NCBI GenBank assembly: GCA_963800975.1
Contig: CAWDDB010000002.1
Span: 62,001-126,000, forward strand
DNA length: 64,000 nt
Direction of reading: 5' to 3'
DNA from: JALYGY01 sp963800975
Lineage (GTDB): Bacteria > Actinomycetota > Rubrobacteria > Rubrobacterales > Rubrobacteraceae
In this document: in pieces, positions 8,065 through 16,559 of the stretch
How the letters are laid out: each line of letters opens with the position of its first letter
Position numbering within the stretch: position 1 is the stretch's first letter
Made by a program: the position numbers and the translations under genes
Notes under the pieces: generated by a model
The model's database searches: none
Seen by the model: the letters and a program-made list of their open reading frames with translations, nothing else
Told to the model about the DNA's origin: nothing

Positions 8065-9629
8065 ACTCTCTCCTCATCCGCGCCCCGTCCGGCCATCAGC
8101 AGGCCGAGCTCCTCGTCGGTTGCGTCAGGGGTGACCTCGCCCACGATCCTGCCCGCGTAAATGACGACTATGCGGTCGGAGAGCGAGCGGACCTCCTCTA
8201 GCTCGAGCGAGATCAGGAGTATCGCCTTGCCTTCCGCGCGTTGCTTGAGGAGCTGGCGGTGGATGAACTCTATGGCGCCGACGTCGACGCCGCGGGTCGG
8301 CTGGGCGGCGATGACGACGTCGGGGTCGCCCGAGAGCTCGCGCGCGAGGATGGCTTTCTGCTGGTTGCCGCCAGAGAGTGAGCCGGCCCGCGCGTCCGGG
8401 TCGGGTGGCCTAACGTCGTAGGCGCGCAGGGCCTCCGCGGCGCGACGCCGCATAACGTTCGGGAAGATCCAGCCGAACCGCGAGTTGGGCGGCTCGTCGT
8501 AGGTCTTGAGCGAGTTGTTCTCGTACAGGGCGAAGTCCTGCACGAGACCCTTCGTGGCCCGGTCCTCCGGGACATAGGCCAGGCCCCGTCTCTGCCTGGC
8601 TTCGGCCCCGAGGCGCGTGACGTCCTCGCCATCCAGTAAGACGCGGCCCACCTCGGCATGCCGCACCCCGGCGAGCGCTTCGGCGAGCTCCGTCTGGCCG
8701 TTGCCGTCCACCCCGGCTATGCCGAGGATCTCCCCGCTACGCACCTCGAGGCTCACCCTATCTACCGCGGTCGCGCCCGTGTTCGAGAGGACGACTAGCT
8801 CTTCGGCCGCGAGGCGCGGCTCGCCGATCTCGGAGGGCTCTTTCTCCACGCGGAGCAGCACCTCGCGACCGACCATGAGGCGGGCCAGCTCGCCCTCACT
8901 CGTCCCGGCGGTCTCCACGGTGTCCACCACCCGCCCGTCGCGGATGATGGTTATCTCGTCGCTGACGCCCAACAACTCGCCGAGCTTGTGCGTGATCAGG
9001 ATGATCGAGAGCCCGTCGGCGACGAGCTCCCCGAGCACGGCGAAGAGGTCCTCCGTCTCCTGGGGCGTGAGGACAGCCGTCGGCTCGTCGAGCACCAGTA
9101 TGCGGGCCTTGCGGTAGAGGGTCTTGAGGATCTCGACCCTCTGCTGGACGCCCACGGAGAGGTCGGCCACGCGCGCCCTGGGATCCACCCGCAGCCCGTA
9201 GCGCTCGCTCAGCTCCTGCGTGGCCCTTATGGCGCCCTCGATGTCGAGGGTGGCGCCCCGCCTCGGCTCGGCGCCGAGGACGATGTTCTCCGCCACGGTG
9301 AGCGGCGGTATCAGGGCGAAGTGCTGGTGGACCATCCCGATGCCCCGCGTGACCGCGTCCTTGGGGTCGTGGATGGTGACCTCTTCGCCGTCGACGAAGA
9401 TCGAGCCCGCGTCCGGCTTGTAGAGCCCGTAGAGGATCTTCATCAGGGTAGACTTGCCGGCTCCGTTCTCGCCCAGGAGGCCGAGGATCTCGCCGCGGTG
9501 CAGCGTGATCGAGACGTCGTCGTTCGCCTTGACGGGGCCGAAGGTCTTGGTCACGCCGCGCATCTCGAGGACGACCGGGGCCCCCTCGCGGACCCCGGCC
9601 GTCCCACCGCCGGCCTCGCTCTCGGTCAT
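8061..9629 (-). CDS. ABC transporter ATPase, duplicated nucleotide-binding domains
   Basis: This 522-residue protein has two fused ABC domains. The first has Walker A GENGAGKSTLMK, the signature LSVGVQQRVEIL and Walker B ILVLDEPT. The second has a degenerate Walker A (GVDGNGQTELAEAL), the signature LSGGNQQKAILARE and VVIAAQPTRGVD. This is the layout of RbsA/YufO-type ATPases that energise sugar or nucleoside uptake. It lies between the lipoprotein gene (10-base gap) and the first permease (4-base overlap). The substrate is inferred from the BMP partner. Confidence 0.93.
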   Translation of the reverse strand: MTESEAGGGTAGVREGAPVVLEMRGVTKTFGPVKANDDVSITLHRGEILGLLGENGAGKSTLMKILYGLYKPDAGSIFVDGEEVTIHDPKDAVTRGIGMVHQHFALIPPLTVAENIVLGAEPRRGATLDIEGAIRATQELSERYGLRVDPRARVADLSVGVQQRVEILKTLYRKARILVLDEPTAVLTPQETEDLFAVLGELVADGLSIILITHKLGELLGVSDEITIIRDGRVVDTVETAGTSEGELARLMVGREVLLRVEKEPSEIGEPRLAAEELVVLSNTGATAVDRVSLEVRSGEILGIAGVDGNGQTELAEALAGVRHAEVGRVLLDGEDVTRLGAEARQRRGLAYVPEDRATKGLVQDFALYENNSLKTYDEPPNSRFGWIFPNVMRRRAAEALRAYDVRPPDPDARAGSLSGGNQQKAILARELSGDPDVVIAAQPTRGVDVGAIEFIHRQLLKQRAEGKAILLISLELEEVRSLSDRIVVIYAGRIVGEVTPDATDEELGLLMAGRGADEERV

Positions 9630-9639
9630 CCCCGGTCCT

Positions 9640-10722
9640 CTACTGGGGCTTGTCGGGAACCTTGATGTCGCCGTCTATGATGCCCTGCTGCGCGCTCTCC
9701 ACCTCGTCCTTGACGCTCTGGGGCACGTCTCCGTCGAAGCGGCCGAAGGGCGCGAGGCTGAGGCCCCTGTCGTCCAGCCCGTAGTCGATGATCTCACCGC
9801 CAGGGAAGTCGCCCTCGGCGGCATCCTGGATGGTCTGGAAGACGGCGCTGTCCACCCGCTTGACCACCGACGTCAGGATGGGGGCTTCGGGGAACAGCTT
9901 CGCCTGGTCGAGGTCGACGCCGATGGCGAAGATTTCCTCCTCGCCGGCCGCGTCGAAGAGGCCGGCGCCGGTGTTTCCGGCGGCATGGTAGATGATGTCC
10001 GCGCCCTGGTCGATCTGCTGCAGGCTGATCTCCTTGCCCCGCGCGGGGTCGTTGAAGGCGTCGGGCGTCGAGCCCGCGTACTGCACGAGGACCTCGCAAT
10101 CGGGGCACACCGACTCGACTCCCGCCTCGTAGCCGGCCTGGAACCTGGCGATGAGGTCGGATTCCTGCCCACCGAGGAACCCTACGACCTTGTCGTCCGG
10201 GTTGGTGTATTCGGTATCCTCCTGGGTCATGAGACCGGCGACCACGCCCGCGAGGTAGCTGCCCTCCTGCTCCCTGAAGACCAGGCTGGCCGCGTTGTCG
10301 GCGTCGGCCACGGAGTCGACGATGGCGAAGTCGGTATCCGGGTACTGCGGGGCAACCTCGTTGACCGCGTCGGTCATGAGGAACCCGATCGCGAAGACCG
10401 GGGTGTACCCGGAGTCGGCGAGCTGGGTCAGGTTGTCGACGTAGTCGGTCGGGGAGCTCGATTCCAGGTACTCGGTCTGGGCGTCGAACTCCTTTTTGGC
10501 CTGCTGTAGCCCCGCGTAGGCCGAGTCGTTGAAGCCGTCGTCGCCCAGGCCCCCGACGTCGAGCACGAGCGCCGGGCGTACCTCGTTCCCGCCGCCACCG
10601 CCTTCGCCAGCGCCTTCACCGCCGCCTTCGCCACCGCCGCCACCGCTCTGGCCACCGGCGCAACCCACCGCCAGCAGCGCCGCGGCCAATATCGATGCGA
10701 TCAAGAGTGTCGCCGTACGCAC
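9640..10722 (-). CDS. BMP-family substrate-binding lipoprotein (nucleoside-type ABC importer)
   Basis: Translation from GTG 10722, with AAGGAGG upstream, gives a 360-residue lipoprotein. The signal ends in the lipobox LLAVGCAGG and is followed by a Gly/Glu-rich linker. The mature domain has the Bmp/Med features DVGGLGDDGFNDSAYAGL and DKVVGFLGGQESDLIARFQAGYEAG. Such proteins bind guanosine, inosine or other nucleosides outside the membrane. It heads a four-gene operon with the ATPase and two permeases. The divergent S-adenosylhomocysteinase-like gene, a possible adenosine source, supports a nucleoside role, but substrate identity is inferred. Confidence 0.92.
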   Translation of the reverse strand: MRTATLLIASILAAALLAVGCAGGQSGGGGGEGGGEGAGEGGGGGNEVRPALVLDVGGLGDDGFNDSAYAGLQQAKKEFDAQTEYLESSSPTDYVDNLTQLADSGYTPVFAIGFLMTDAVNEVAPQYPDTDFAIVDSVADADNAASLVFREQEGSYLAGVVAGLMTQEDTEYTNPDDKVVGFLGGQESDLIARFQAGYEAGVESVCPDCEVLVQYAGSTPDAFNDPARGKEISLQQIDQGADIIYHAAGNTGAGLFDAAGEEEIFAIGVDLDQAKLFPEAPILTSVVKRVDSAVFQTIQDAAEGDFPGGEIIDYGLDDRGLSLAPFGRFDGDVPQSVKDEVESAQQGIIDGDIKVPDKPQ

Positions 10723-10844
10723 GGATCCTCCTTCTTCCCAGATCAAGATCGGCGGCCGCAAAGGGCGGCCCTCTTCTCCGATAAATACGCCCGAAGGCAT
10801 CATATAGAGTAACTGCCAGCGGCGCTACCGCTCCGGGTGGCGCG

Positions 10845-11024
10845 TCACCCGCCCCGTTGCTGGTGCTCCCTGGCGTCGCGCGCCGCCCGCCACAGCTCCA
10901 GGCTTCCGTAGTAGCGCGCGATCCTCGCCCCGCCCGGCGCTACGAGCACCCACGTATCCGAGGCGACGGCCACAACCCTGTAGCCGCGGGGTATGCGCGT
11001 GTCGTCGGCAGGCTGCGTCTCCAT
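10845..11024 (-). CDS. Small hypothetical protein, 59 residues
   Basis: An ATG at 11024 with GGAGG close upstream opens a 59-codon frame ending at TGA 10847-10845. The product begins METQPADDTRIPRGYRVV and continues with beta-type segments AVASDTWVLVAPGG and ARIARYYGSLELWRAARDA. There is no signal peptide or membrane span. Overlapping frames in the same stretch are compositionally poor Arg-rich shadows, and this one has sensible protein composition. It lies between the nucleoside importer operon and the divergent SAHH-like gene. Function is unknown. Confidence 0.65.
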   Translation of the reverse strand: METQPADDTRIPRGYRVVAVASDTWVLVAPGGARIARYYGSLELWRAARDAREHQQRGG

Positions 11025-11164
11025 CCATCCTCCGCGTCCGGTTCTCCCGCCAGGTAGGTTACACGCGAGAAGGGCGTCCCGCTCGTCCGCGGCCGTCGCG
11101 CGTGTGCCTGCCCGCAGAAACGCGCATCATGGGTGCGTCGTATCGGATTCCGGGGAGGGTATAG

Positions 11165-12298
11165 ATGCGGAGCCACGACGATGCCTTCGAAAGCGAGCTG
11201 GGGTGGCTGCGCGAGTTCACCCCGGCCACGAGAGCGGCCGCCTCCCTGCCCTCCCTCGCGGGCGAGCGCCTGCTCGTGGTCTGCCACCTCGACGTCAAGA
11301 TGGTCCCCTACTTCGAGGCCCTCGTCGACGCCGGCGGGGAGGTCTGGGCCTGCGCGGCCAACCCGGCCACGACCCGCGACCGCGTGGCGGAACACCTGGG
11401 CTCTTCTGGCGTTCGCGTCCCGGCCCGCGCTTTCGATTCCGCGGACCGGCACGCCGCGTACCTGCGCGCCGCTCTCGACGCGGGGCCGACCCTCCTCTCC
11501 GAGATGGGCGCCGACGCCACGACCGCCACCGAGGGGCGCCTCGGGAGCGTGCGCGGCGGGTTGGAGGCCACGGGGACCGGCATACGGCGGCTCTCCGGCC
11601 TGGACCTCGCCTACCCCGTCTTCAACTGGGACGAGGTCCCCATCAAGGCCGGCCTGCACAACCGGCACTTGGTCGGCCTCATGGCCGCGAACACCTTCCT
11701 GAACGTGACCGGCCTCTCCCTCTACGGCAAGACGGTCCTCGTCGTTGGCTACGGACCCGTCGGACGCGGCGCCGCCGACGCGGCCCGAAACTTCGGCGCC
11801 GTGGTCGAGGTCTGCGACGTGAGGGCCGAGGCCCGCCTGGCGGCGGCGCACCTCGGCTTCGCGACCACCGCCGACCTCGAAAGGGCCATCCCGCGCGCGG
11901 ACGTTATCCTCACCGCGACCGGCCGCGACGGGGCCGTGTCCCTCGCAGCCCTGGCCCACTGCAAGAGCGGCGCCTTCCTGGCCAACCTCGGCCACACGGT
12001 CGGGGAACTGCCGGCGACCGCGCTGCGCGAGGCCGCGGTCGCGACCCCGCGGCCCCACGTCGAGCGCTGCGAGGTCGAGGGCCGTACGCTGTACCTGCTG
12101 GCCGGAGGCGCGATGCTCAACCTGGCCGCGGGCCCAGGGGATCCCTACGACACCTTCGACCTGGTGACCGCCCTCATGCTCGAAGCCACGGCTTTCCTGG
12201 CAACGGAAGGGGTTCGACGTCCGCCGGGCGTGCACCCCTTGCCGAAGCAGGTTCAGGACCGCGCCGCGAGGCTTTACCTGGACACAACCGAATCCTGA
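11165..12298 (+). CDS. S-adenosylhomocysteinase-like NAD-binding protein
   Basis: This 377-residue protein resembles S-adenosyl-L-homocysteine hydrolase but is shorter than the usual 420-480 residues. It has the Rossmann motif VVGYGPVGRGAADAARNFGA and a C-terminal VTALMLEATAFLA followed by HPLPKQVQDRAARLYL. Motifs that carry substrate-binding residues are altered: the usual KSKFDN-type block reads IKAGLHN, and the EETTTG-type block reads LEATGTG. It may be a divergent paralogue with changed chemistry or substrate. The start at 11165 has GGGAGGG upstream. It is divergent from the nucleoside importer. Confidence 0.8.
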   Translation: MRSHDDAFESELGWLREFTPATRAAASLPSLAGERLLVVCHLDVKMVPYFEALVDAGGEVWACAANPATTRDRVAEHLGSSGVRVPARAFDSADRHAAYLRAALDAGPTLLSEMGADATTATEGRLGSVRGGLEATGTGIRRLSGLDLAYPVFNWDEVPIKAGLHNRHLVGLMAANTFLNVTGLSLYGKTVLVVGYGPVGRGAADAARNFGAVVEVCDVRAEARLAAAHLGFATTADLERAIPRADVILTATGRDGAVSLAALAHCKSGAFLANLGHTVGELPATALREAAVATPRPHVERCEVEGRTLYLLAGGAMLNLAAGPGDPYDTFDLVTALMLEATAFLATEGVRRPPGVHPLPKQVQDRAARLYLDTTES

Positions 12299-12301
12299 AG
12301 C

Positions 12302-12499
12302 CTACTGCAACAGCTTCTTCAGGTTCTCCTCCAGGTAATCCGCGGTCACCGAGCCCTCGGGTGAGTAGGCGACCGCCTCCTTGCAGAGGTGGTACAGGGC
12401 GAGGGTCCGGGTGGGCGAGAGCCTGCGGCTGCCAGCCTGTTCCAGCACGAGGCGCATAAGCTCCAGGGCTACCTCGGCCTCGCTCTTGCGTTCCTCCAT
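12302..12499 (-). CDS. Small helical protein, 65 residues, likely leaderless
   Basis: The product begins MEERKSEAEVALELMRLVLEQAG and ends TADYLEENLKKLLQ; it is predicted to be almost entirely helical and is charged. There is no Shine-Dalgarno sequence before the ATG. Instead a perfect TATAAT lies seven bases upstream, which places transcription initiation at or next to the start codon. The gene is convergent with the SAHH-like gene (three bases between stops) and divergent from the DUF2225 gene. I do not recognise the family. Confidence 0.7.
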   Translation of the reverse strand: MEERKSEAEVALELMRLVLEQAGSRRLSPTRTLALYHLCKEAVAYSPEGSVTADYLEENLKKLLQ

Positions 12500-12506
12500 G
12501 ATCACG

Positions 12507-12512
12507 ATTATA
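12507..12512 (-). promoter_or_regulatory. -10 element TATAAT for a leaderless gene
   Basis: TATAAT on the minus strand ends seven bases before the ATG at 12499, with no ribosome binding site in between. A clear -35 is not visible. Confidence 0.55.
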
Positions 12513-12613
12513 CGGCGGGGGTCGGGGATCGCGCTGTGGTAAACTCGAAAGCGCTTTGGTTGCCTGCGAATCCTCGCTCGTTCTCGGCATCCCGCGCGGC
12601 GGGGAGGGCGTCC

Positions 12614-13294
12614 GTGGGGGAGCCTAAGAGCATCCGCACCCGGTGTCCCTTGTGTGGCCACCTCTTCCGGGCACGTCGGGCGAGCAGCTACGTCACGGTC
12701 GGGCGGGAGACTGACCTTTGCCCCAAGTTCCCGGGACGCCAGTCGGACGGTTCGCGCAGGATCCGGGACACCATAACCATGTGCCCGGCGTGCTCCTTCG
12801 CCGCCGGGGAGGACTACTCGGACCTCGACCTTACCTTCGACGAACGCTACGACATCGAGGAGCGCCTGCAAGAAGACGGGCTTCTCAGGGTCTTCCGCGC
12901 TAACCCCCCGCAGTGGCTCGCCTTCCACGCCGCTGAGGTCTGCGGCCAGGAGCGCGGCCTGCGCTTTCGTGAGCTGGGCGACCTGTGCCTCCGCGCCTCG
13001 TGGGTCTGCCGCAAGGAACGCGAGTATCCCTTCGAGAGCACGTTCCAGCTGCGCGCCCTCCGCTACTTCATTCGGGCCCTCAGGGAGGAAGGCCTGCATG
13101 GGCGCGAGCTCTCGGTCACCACCTACCTGGTGGGCGAGCTGAATCGGCGCCTGGGGAACCACCGCGAGGCGCTCAACTGGTACGTCAACGCCGAGCGCAC
13201 CCTGGGCGACGGCGCCGAACGCGACGTCGGCCTCGCCTGGCTCGACCGCCTCATCTCCGAACAGAGCAAACTGGCGAGGGAACAAGCCGCCTGA
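12614..13294 (+). CDS. DUF2225 family protein with zinc-finger-like cysteines
   Basis: Translation from GTG 12614 (GGGGAGG seven bases upstream) gives 226 residues. The N-terminus has RCPLCGHLF and, about 50 residues on, MCPACSFAA, the paired Cys-x2-Cys motifs of DUF2225, presumably a metal site. The second half is helical and TPR-like (RALRYFIRALREEG, ELNRRLGNHREALNWYVNAERTLGDG). The protein is cytoplasmic, and the family has no firm function that I know of. Repeat copy B begins at its stop codon. Confidence 0.8.
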   Translation: MGEPKSIRTRCPLCGHLFRARRASSYVTVGRETDLCPKFPGRQSDGSRRIRDTITMCPACSFAAGEDYSDLDLTFDERYDIEERLQEDGLLRVFRANPPQWLAFHAAEVCGQERGLRFRELGDLCLRASWVCRKEREYPFESTFQLRALRYFIRALREEGLHGRELSVTTYLVGELNRRLGNHREALNWYVNAERTLGDGAERDVGLAWLDRLISEQSKLAREQAA

Positions 13295-13585
13295 CGGCGG
13301 CTTGTTCGCATGCTGCGCCCGACGCAGTCGGGCTTCGCTCGTCAGCACGCATAGGGCCTGCTTCGCAGGCCCTCGCTTCTCAGCACGCTTCGGCCAGCTT
13401 CGCTGACCTCGCTTGTCAGCTTTATGGCTCAGGCAGAAGCCCTTTGCTGACAAGCCGCCCCGAGGCGGAGCCGAGGGGGGCGGCGTGCTGACGAGCGAGC
13501 CCTTCCACAGGGCGATGCGTGCTGACACAAGCCGGCGATCGTAGGGAGTCGGCGTGCTGCAAGCTTGCAAAGCAAGCTTGCTACT
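13285..13585. repeat. Composite palindromic repeat, copy B
   Basis: Units of the form GTCAGCACGCAT followed by a variable hairpin and CCTCGCTT run rightward in the left half (for example hairpin GGCCTGC-TTC-GCAGGCC). In the right half the same unit runs in reverse, as GCGTGCTGAC. The far right end is CAAGCTTG-CAAAG-CAAGCTTG, which differs from copy A by compensating changes on both arms. The left end overlaps the stop region of the DUF2225 gene, and the right end supplies the stop codon of the LCP gene at 13581-13583. Confidence 0.75.
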
Positions 13586-14423
13586 CGATCGTCTGTTGGA
13601 CGACCTGTTGGCCGGCTTTCCTGTCGGGGACCCAGTAGGAGATGCCTCCTATATATTGTGGCGTGCCGGGGTAGATCTCGGCTTCAACGCCGCCCGCCAG
13701 CCTCATCTGGATTGCGAAGCGGGCCGCCTGCAAGGGGTTCATGTCCGTGTCGATGTTGCGCCAGACGGCGAGGGCCGTCGCGGGCAGGCGCGGGAGCTTC
13801 GCGGGGGATGTCGCCTCGCTTGCAAGCTCCTGCAGGAATCCCTGCTGGCGGCCGATCCTGCCTATGTCCGCGGTCGGCGTGCCCCGGTAACGGACGTAGG
13901 CCAGCGCCTCGCGCCCGTCCAGGGTCTGGGTGCCGGCGGGTATGGAGATGACCTCTCCCCCGATCCCGACCTCTATCGGCTCCTCCACCTGGATGGTGAT
14001 GCCGCCGAGCGCGTTGACTATGTCCTCCACCCCGTCGAAGTGGACCACGACGTGGTTGCTTATCGGGAGGTCCGTGAGGCCCTCGAGGGTCTCGACCGTC
14101 AGCTCGGGACCACCGACGGCGAAGGCCGCGTTGATCTTGTCCTCCCCGACGCCGGGGATGTCCACGAGGGTGTCCCTGGGAACCGCGAGCATACCCCCGC
14201 CCGCTTTGACGACCACGATCGTGTCCGACCGCGAGGCCCCGCCAGAGGGCGCGTCGCTCCCGAGCAGCGCGACCCTCTGCCCCCCGAACGGGAGGAGCAG
14301 GTAGGCCAGCACGAGGATGAGCAGTGCGAGCAGTACCAGGAGCACGACTCGTAGAGACCCGCCCCCGCGCTCTCTCCCCGAGACCCGCCCCGCCTTGTGG
14401 ACCTCCATCGACACGTTGCCCAT
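13581..14423 (-). CDS. LytR-CpsA-Psr (LCP) family protein
   Basis: LCP proteins attach teichoic acids or other glycopolymers to peptidoglycan at the outer membrane face. The 280-residue product from ATG 14423 has a basic cytoplasmic start, one hydrophobic anchor (SLRVVLLVLLALLILVLAYLLLP) and the LCP domain. Seen there are SRSDTIVVV, MLAVPRDTLVDIPGVGEDKINAAFAVGG, the FDGVEDIVNALGGITI block and YVRYRGTPTADIGRIGRQQ. These match the Asp/Arg phosphate-binding positions of the family. The stop codon falls in repeat copy B. The start has a weak ribosome site; ATG 14408 is an alternative. Confidence 0.9.
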   Translation of the reverse strand: MGNVSMEVHKAGRVSGRERGGGSLRVVLLVLLALLILVLAYLLLPFGGQRVALLGSDAPSGGASRSDTIVVVKAGGGMLAVPRDTLVDIPGVGEDKINAAFAVGGPELTVETLEGLTDLPISNHVVVHFDGVEDIVNALGGITIQVEEPIEVGIGGEVISIPAGTQTLDGREALAYVRYRGTPTADIGRIGRQQGFLQELASEATSPAKLPRLPATALAVWRNIDTDMNPLQAARFAIQMRLAGGVEAEIYPGTPQYIGGISYWVPDRKAGQQVVQQTIE

Positions 14424-14564
14424 TCTAATGTGCGGGCTCGTCCGCCGGGCGACACGGCGCTGCGCGCCCGACCCCCCCTTCCGGCACGGGGCCTCCTCTC
14501 TGCGATCGCGTCGGAACGGCTGGTCGGGTATCGTGGCGGGCGAAAGGGAGCGAAGGGAGGATAC

Positions 14565-15065
14565 GTGGGAGAAATACCGCAAACCAAGGCTCTTCGTGTT
14601 CTGGGCGTGGTGGTGGCGCTCGCCATCCTCGTGGTCGGCGCGCTGTCCATACAGTCGGCCCTGGCGATCAGCGGGGCCAAGCACTTCACGGTGGTCGCGC
14701 CGGACGCCGAGGAAAGGCAGATCGACCTCGGCAGAAGAGGGCCTTCCCTTGGCGACCTCTTCGTGTTCTCCGGGCCGCTGCGCAACGGGTCCGGCGACAC
14801 GGTAGGACGCATCGACGGCCAGTGCACGACCACCAGCGCCCCCGGGCCAAGCGCCGAGCAGCGCCAGCTGTGCATCGTCAACACCACCTTCGAGAACCGC
14901 GACGGCGCCGAGATAGACACCCAGGGCGTTGGCCGCGTCGAGGCCGAGGACGTCGTGCTGGCGGTGACCGGCGGCACCGGGTTCTACCGTAACGTGCGCG
15001 GTGAGGCCACTTTCGACTTCAGGCGAGACGACAGGGTGACCGTCAGCTACGAACTCATCCCTTAG
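14565..15065 (+). CDS. Secreted or anchored allene-oxide-cyclase/dirigent-like barrel protein
   Basis: Translation from GTG 14565 (GGGAGG just upstream) gives 166 residues. A hydrophobic segment, VLGVVVALAILVVGALSIQSALA, acts as a signal or anchor. The remainder has the features of the AOC-like/dirigent barrel: GDLFVFSGPLRNGSGDTVGRIDGQC, CIVNTTFENRDGAEID and VTGGTGFYRNVRGEATF. In bacteria such proteins are secreted and mostly of unknown substrate. It is divergent from the LCP gene. Confidence 0.75.
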   Translation: MGEIPQTKALRVLGVVVALAILVVGALSIQSALAISGAKHFTVVAPDAEERQIDLGRRGPSLGDLFVFSGPLRNGSGDTVGRIDGQCTTTSAPGPSAEQRQLCIVNTTFENRDGAEIDTQGVGRVEAEDVVLAVTGGTGFYRNVRGEATFDFRRDDRVTVSYELIP

Positions 15066-15101
15066 GGGGTCTGGATCCGGGGCAGCGGATGCGCGCGGCG
15101 G

Positions 15102-15749
15102 CTACCCGCGCAGCTCGCGCAGAAACTCCGTCGTAATGATCTGCTCGTCTCCATCCCGGTCGCGCAATACAACGGCGGGGTAGCCTTCCGTCGTAACGCT
15201 CACGAACACGGCTGCCCCGCTTCCAGAAGCGTCCCGGAGCGTAAGGAAAGGCGCGTTCAGGTCCGGGTCGACCCCGATGAAGACCACGGACTCGCCTTCG
15301 TTGTTGCCGACGTGCATGCCCACGAGCTCGTTCTCGGAGCTCTCGGGTTCGGCGCAGAACACGGCACGCAGGTTGCCCTCGTCGTCCACCAACTCGAACC
15401 GCTTCGCCCTCACCACTTCCTCCGGGTACACGTTCCTCCCTCGACCGCGTAGCCTCCACCAACCGGCACGCGGAAGCGCCGCGGGCCGCCCTTTGTCCCA
15501 TTCTGGACCGAAAGTCGGGATAGCCGGGCTGCGGGATCGGTGTGCGGACTCGAGGGAGACACGCTCACCGCTCCGTGGCGGCGCCATCGGACTCCATCGC
15601 GGCCGGCGCCAGGAGGGCGACGCCCAACACCACCCAAGCAAGGCCGATAGAACCCTCTCCGTGAGCCCGAGGACGTCACCCCACGTAGCGAGTGTTCTGG
15701 AGATCTCGGAGTAACGCTCCAGAGGTCCTTTCGCCCGCGATGTAGTCAT
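15102..15749 (-). CDS. Beta-rich protein of unknown function, probable internal frameshift
   Basis: The open frame encodes 215 residues. The C-terminal 100 residues form a regular beta-rich region (VVRAKRFELVDDEGNLRAVF, TLRDASGSGAAVFVSV, AVVLRDRDGDEQIITTEF). Residues 1-35 also look genuine (SRTLATWGDVLGLTERVL). The stretch between is Trp/Arg/Ser-rich and unlike protein. In another frame the same DNA reads GLAWVVLGVALLAPAAM, a membrane span. So an N-terminal helix, a span and an outer beta domain are likely, with indels near 15640 and 15450. The start overlaps the end of the upstream membrane-protein gene. Confidence 0.5.
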   Translation of the reverse strand: MTTSRAKGPLERYSEISRTLATWGDVLGLTERVLSALLGWCWASPSWRRPRWSPMAPPRSGERVSLESAHRSRSPAIPTFGPEWDKGRPAALPRAGWWRLRGRGRNVYPEEVVRAKRFELVDDEGNLRAVFCAEPESSENELVGMHVGNNEGESVVFIGVDPDLNAPFLTLRDASGSGAAVFVSVTTEGYPAVVLRDRDGDEQIITTEFLRELRG

Positions 15750-16371
15750 CCTCCGCCCTATCGTCCATGGTGCCGATCAGGACACCCACCACAAGCGCGA
15801 GCAGGGTGAAGGCCAGCAAGGTAGCGAACCCGTACCTTGCCCAAACAGGCAAGACGCGCGCCCTTACCGTGGCTACAATCGAGATCTAGCCCCAGGCCCA
15901 GTACCGGCACCCCCACCACGAAAAACAGCAAGGCGATGTACCACTCCCAGGAGAAGACCGGGACCCAGCCAGCCAGGGAGGCGCTCGCGAGCGTGGCCAT
16001 CACCATGCCGAAGAGCAGTAGGACGACGCCAGCAATAGAGGCAAACAGGCCTATCTTCCCAAGCAGATTAGGGTCGGCGGCCTGTCTCGCATACACCGCG
16101 CCCAGGGTGCAAACCACAGGACGAGTCCGATCGCTGTCGCATGCTGAGTGTAACGGTTCATAGAGGTCCTGGACCGGTCGTATAACGCCGACATGTCCAG
16201 AGATGAATCGGAACCGAACCACCCGAGAAACGTGTCCGAACCGACGAAGCCGACCAGACCGATGGCCACGAAGGATGAGCCGGCGATGACACCCGAAATT
16301 CCACCCCACCTGGCGAGCTTTGCCTGCAAAAAGAGGGCCTTTGCTTCGTTGTCCGCCCGTTTCGACGACAC
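15676..16371 (-). pseudogene. Frameshifted four-span membrane protein
   Basis: Three frames join to one plausible protein of about 230 residues. The first (from GTG 16371) reads KLARWGGISGVIAGSSFVAIGLVGFVG then YTQHATAIGLVLWF. The second, from about 16110, reads LGAVYARQAADPNLLGKIGLFASIAGVVLLLFGMVM and WYIALLFFVVGVPVLGLG. The third, from about 15880, reads GFATLLAFTLLALVVGVLIGTMDD and stops at 15676. Hydrophobic segments continue across each switch, so two indels are likely. The family is not recognised. The next gene's ATG lies inside its 3' end. Confidence 0.5.
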
Positions 16372-16546
16372 TCTACACCCCGCGGCTGCGTGGCGTAAGG
16401 GCTCGGGGTCGCCCACGCAGGACAACATACACCAGACTCGCCGGCTGGAGACGACCTGGCCGGTCGTGCTTGGGCGCCGGCGTTGTTCCCTCGCGGGTTC
16501 CCCCTCTCGGGTGAAATCTCACCCATCCGGAGACGCCGGTTGTGGG

Positions 16547-16552
16547 TATACT
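16547..16552 (+). promoter_or_regulatory. -10 element TATACT for a leaderless gene
   Basis: TATACT is followed by seven bases and then GTG 16560, in frame with the downstream gene and without a ribosome binding site. Confidence 0.5.
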
Positions 16553-16559
16553 GGCTTGC

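Noticed and set aside
10723..10844. Riboswitch in the leader of the nucleoside importer operon
   Set aside because: The leader is short and I could not draw a purine- or preQ1-type fold from it.
10940..12235. 431-codon minus-strand frame opposite the SAHH-like gene
   Set aside because: The composition is that of a reverse-strand shadow, and the plus strand has a good start and the NAD-binding motif.
13285..13585. CRISPR array
   Set aside because: The recurring boxes alternate in orientation, and the intervening segments are self-complementary hairpins of unequal size, not spacers between identical direct repeats.
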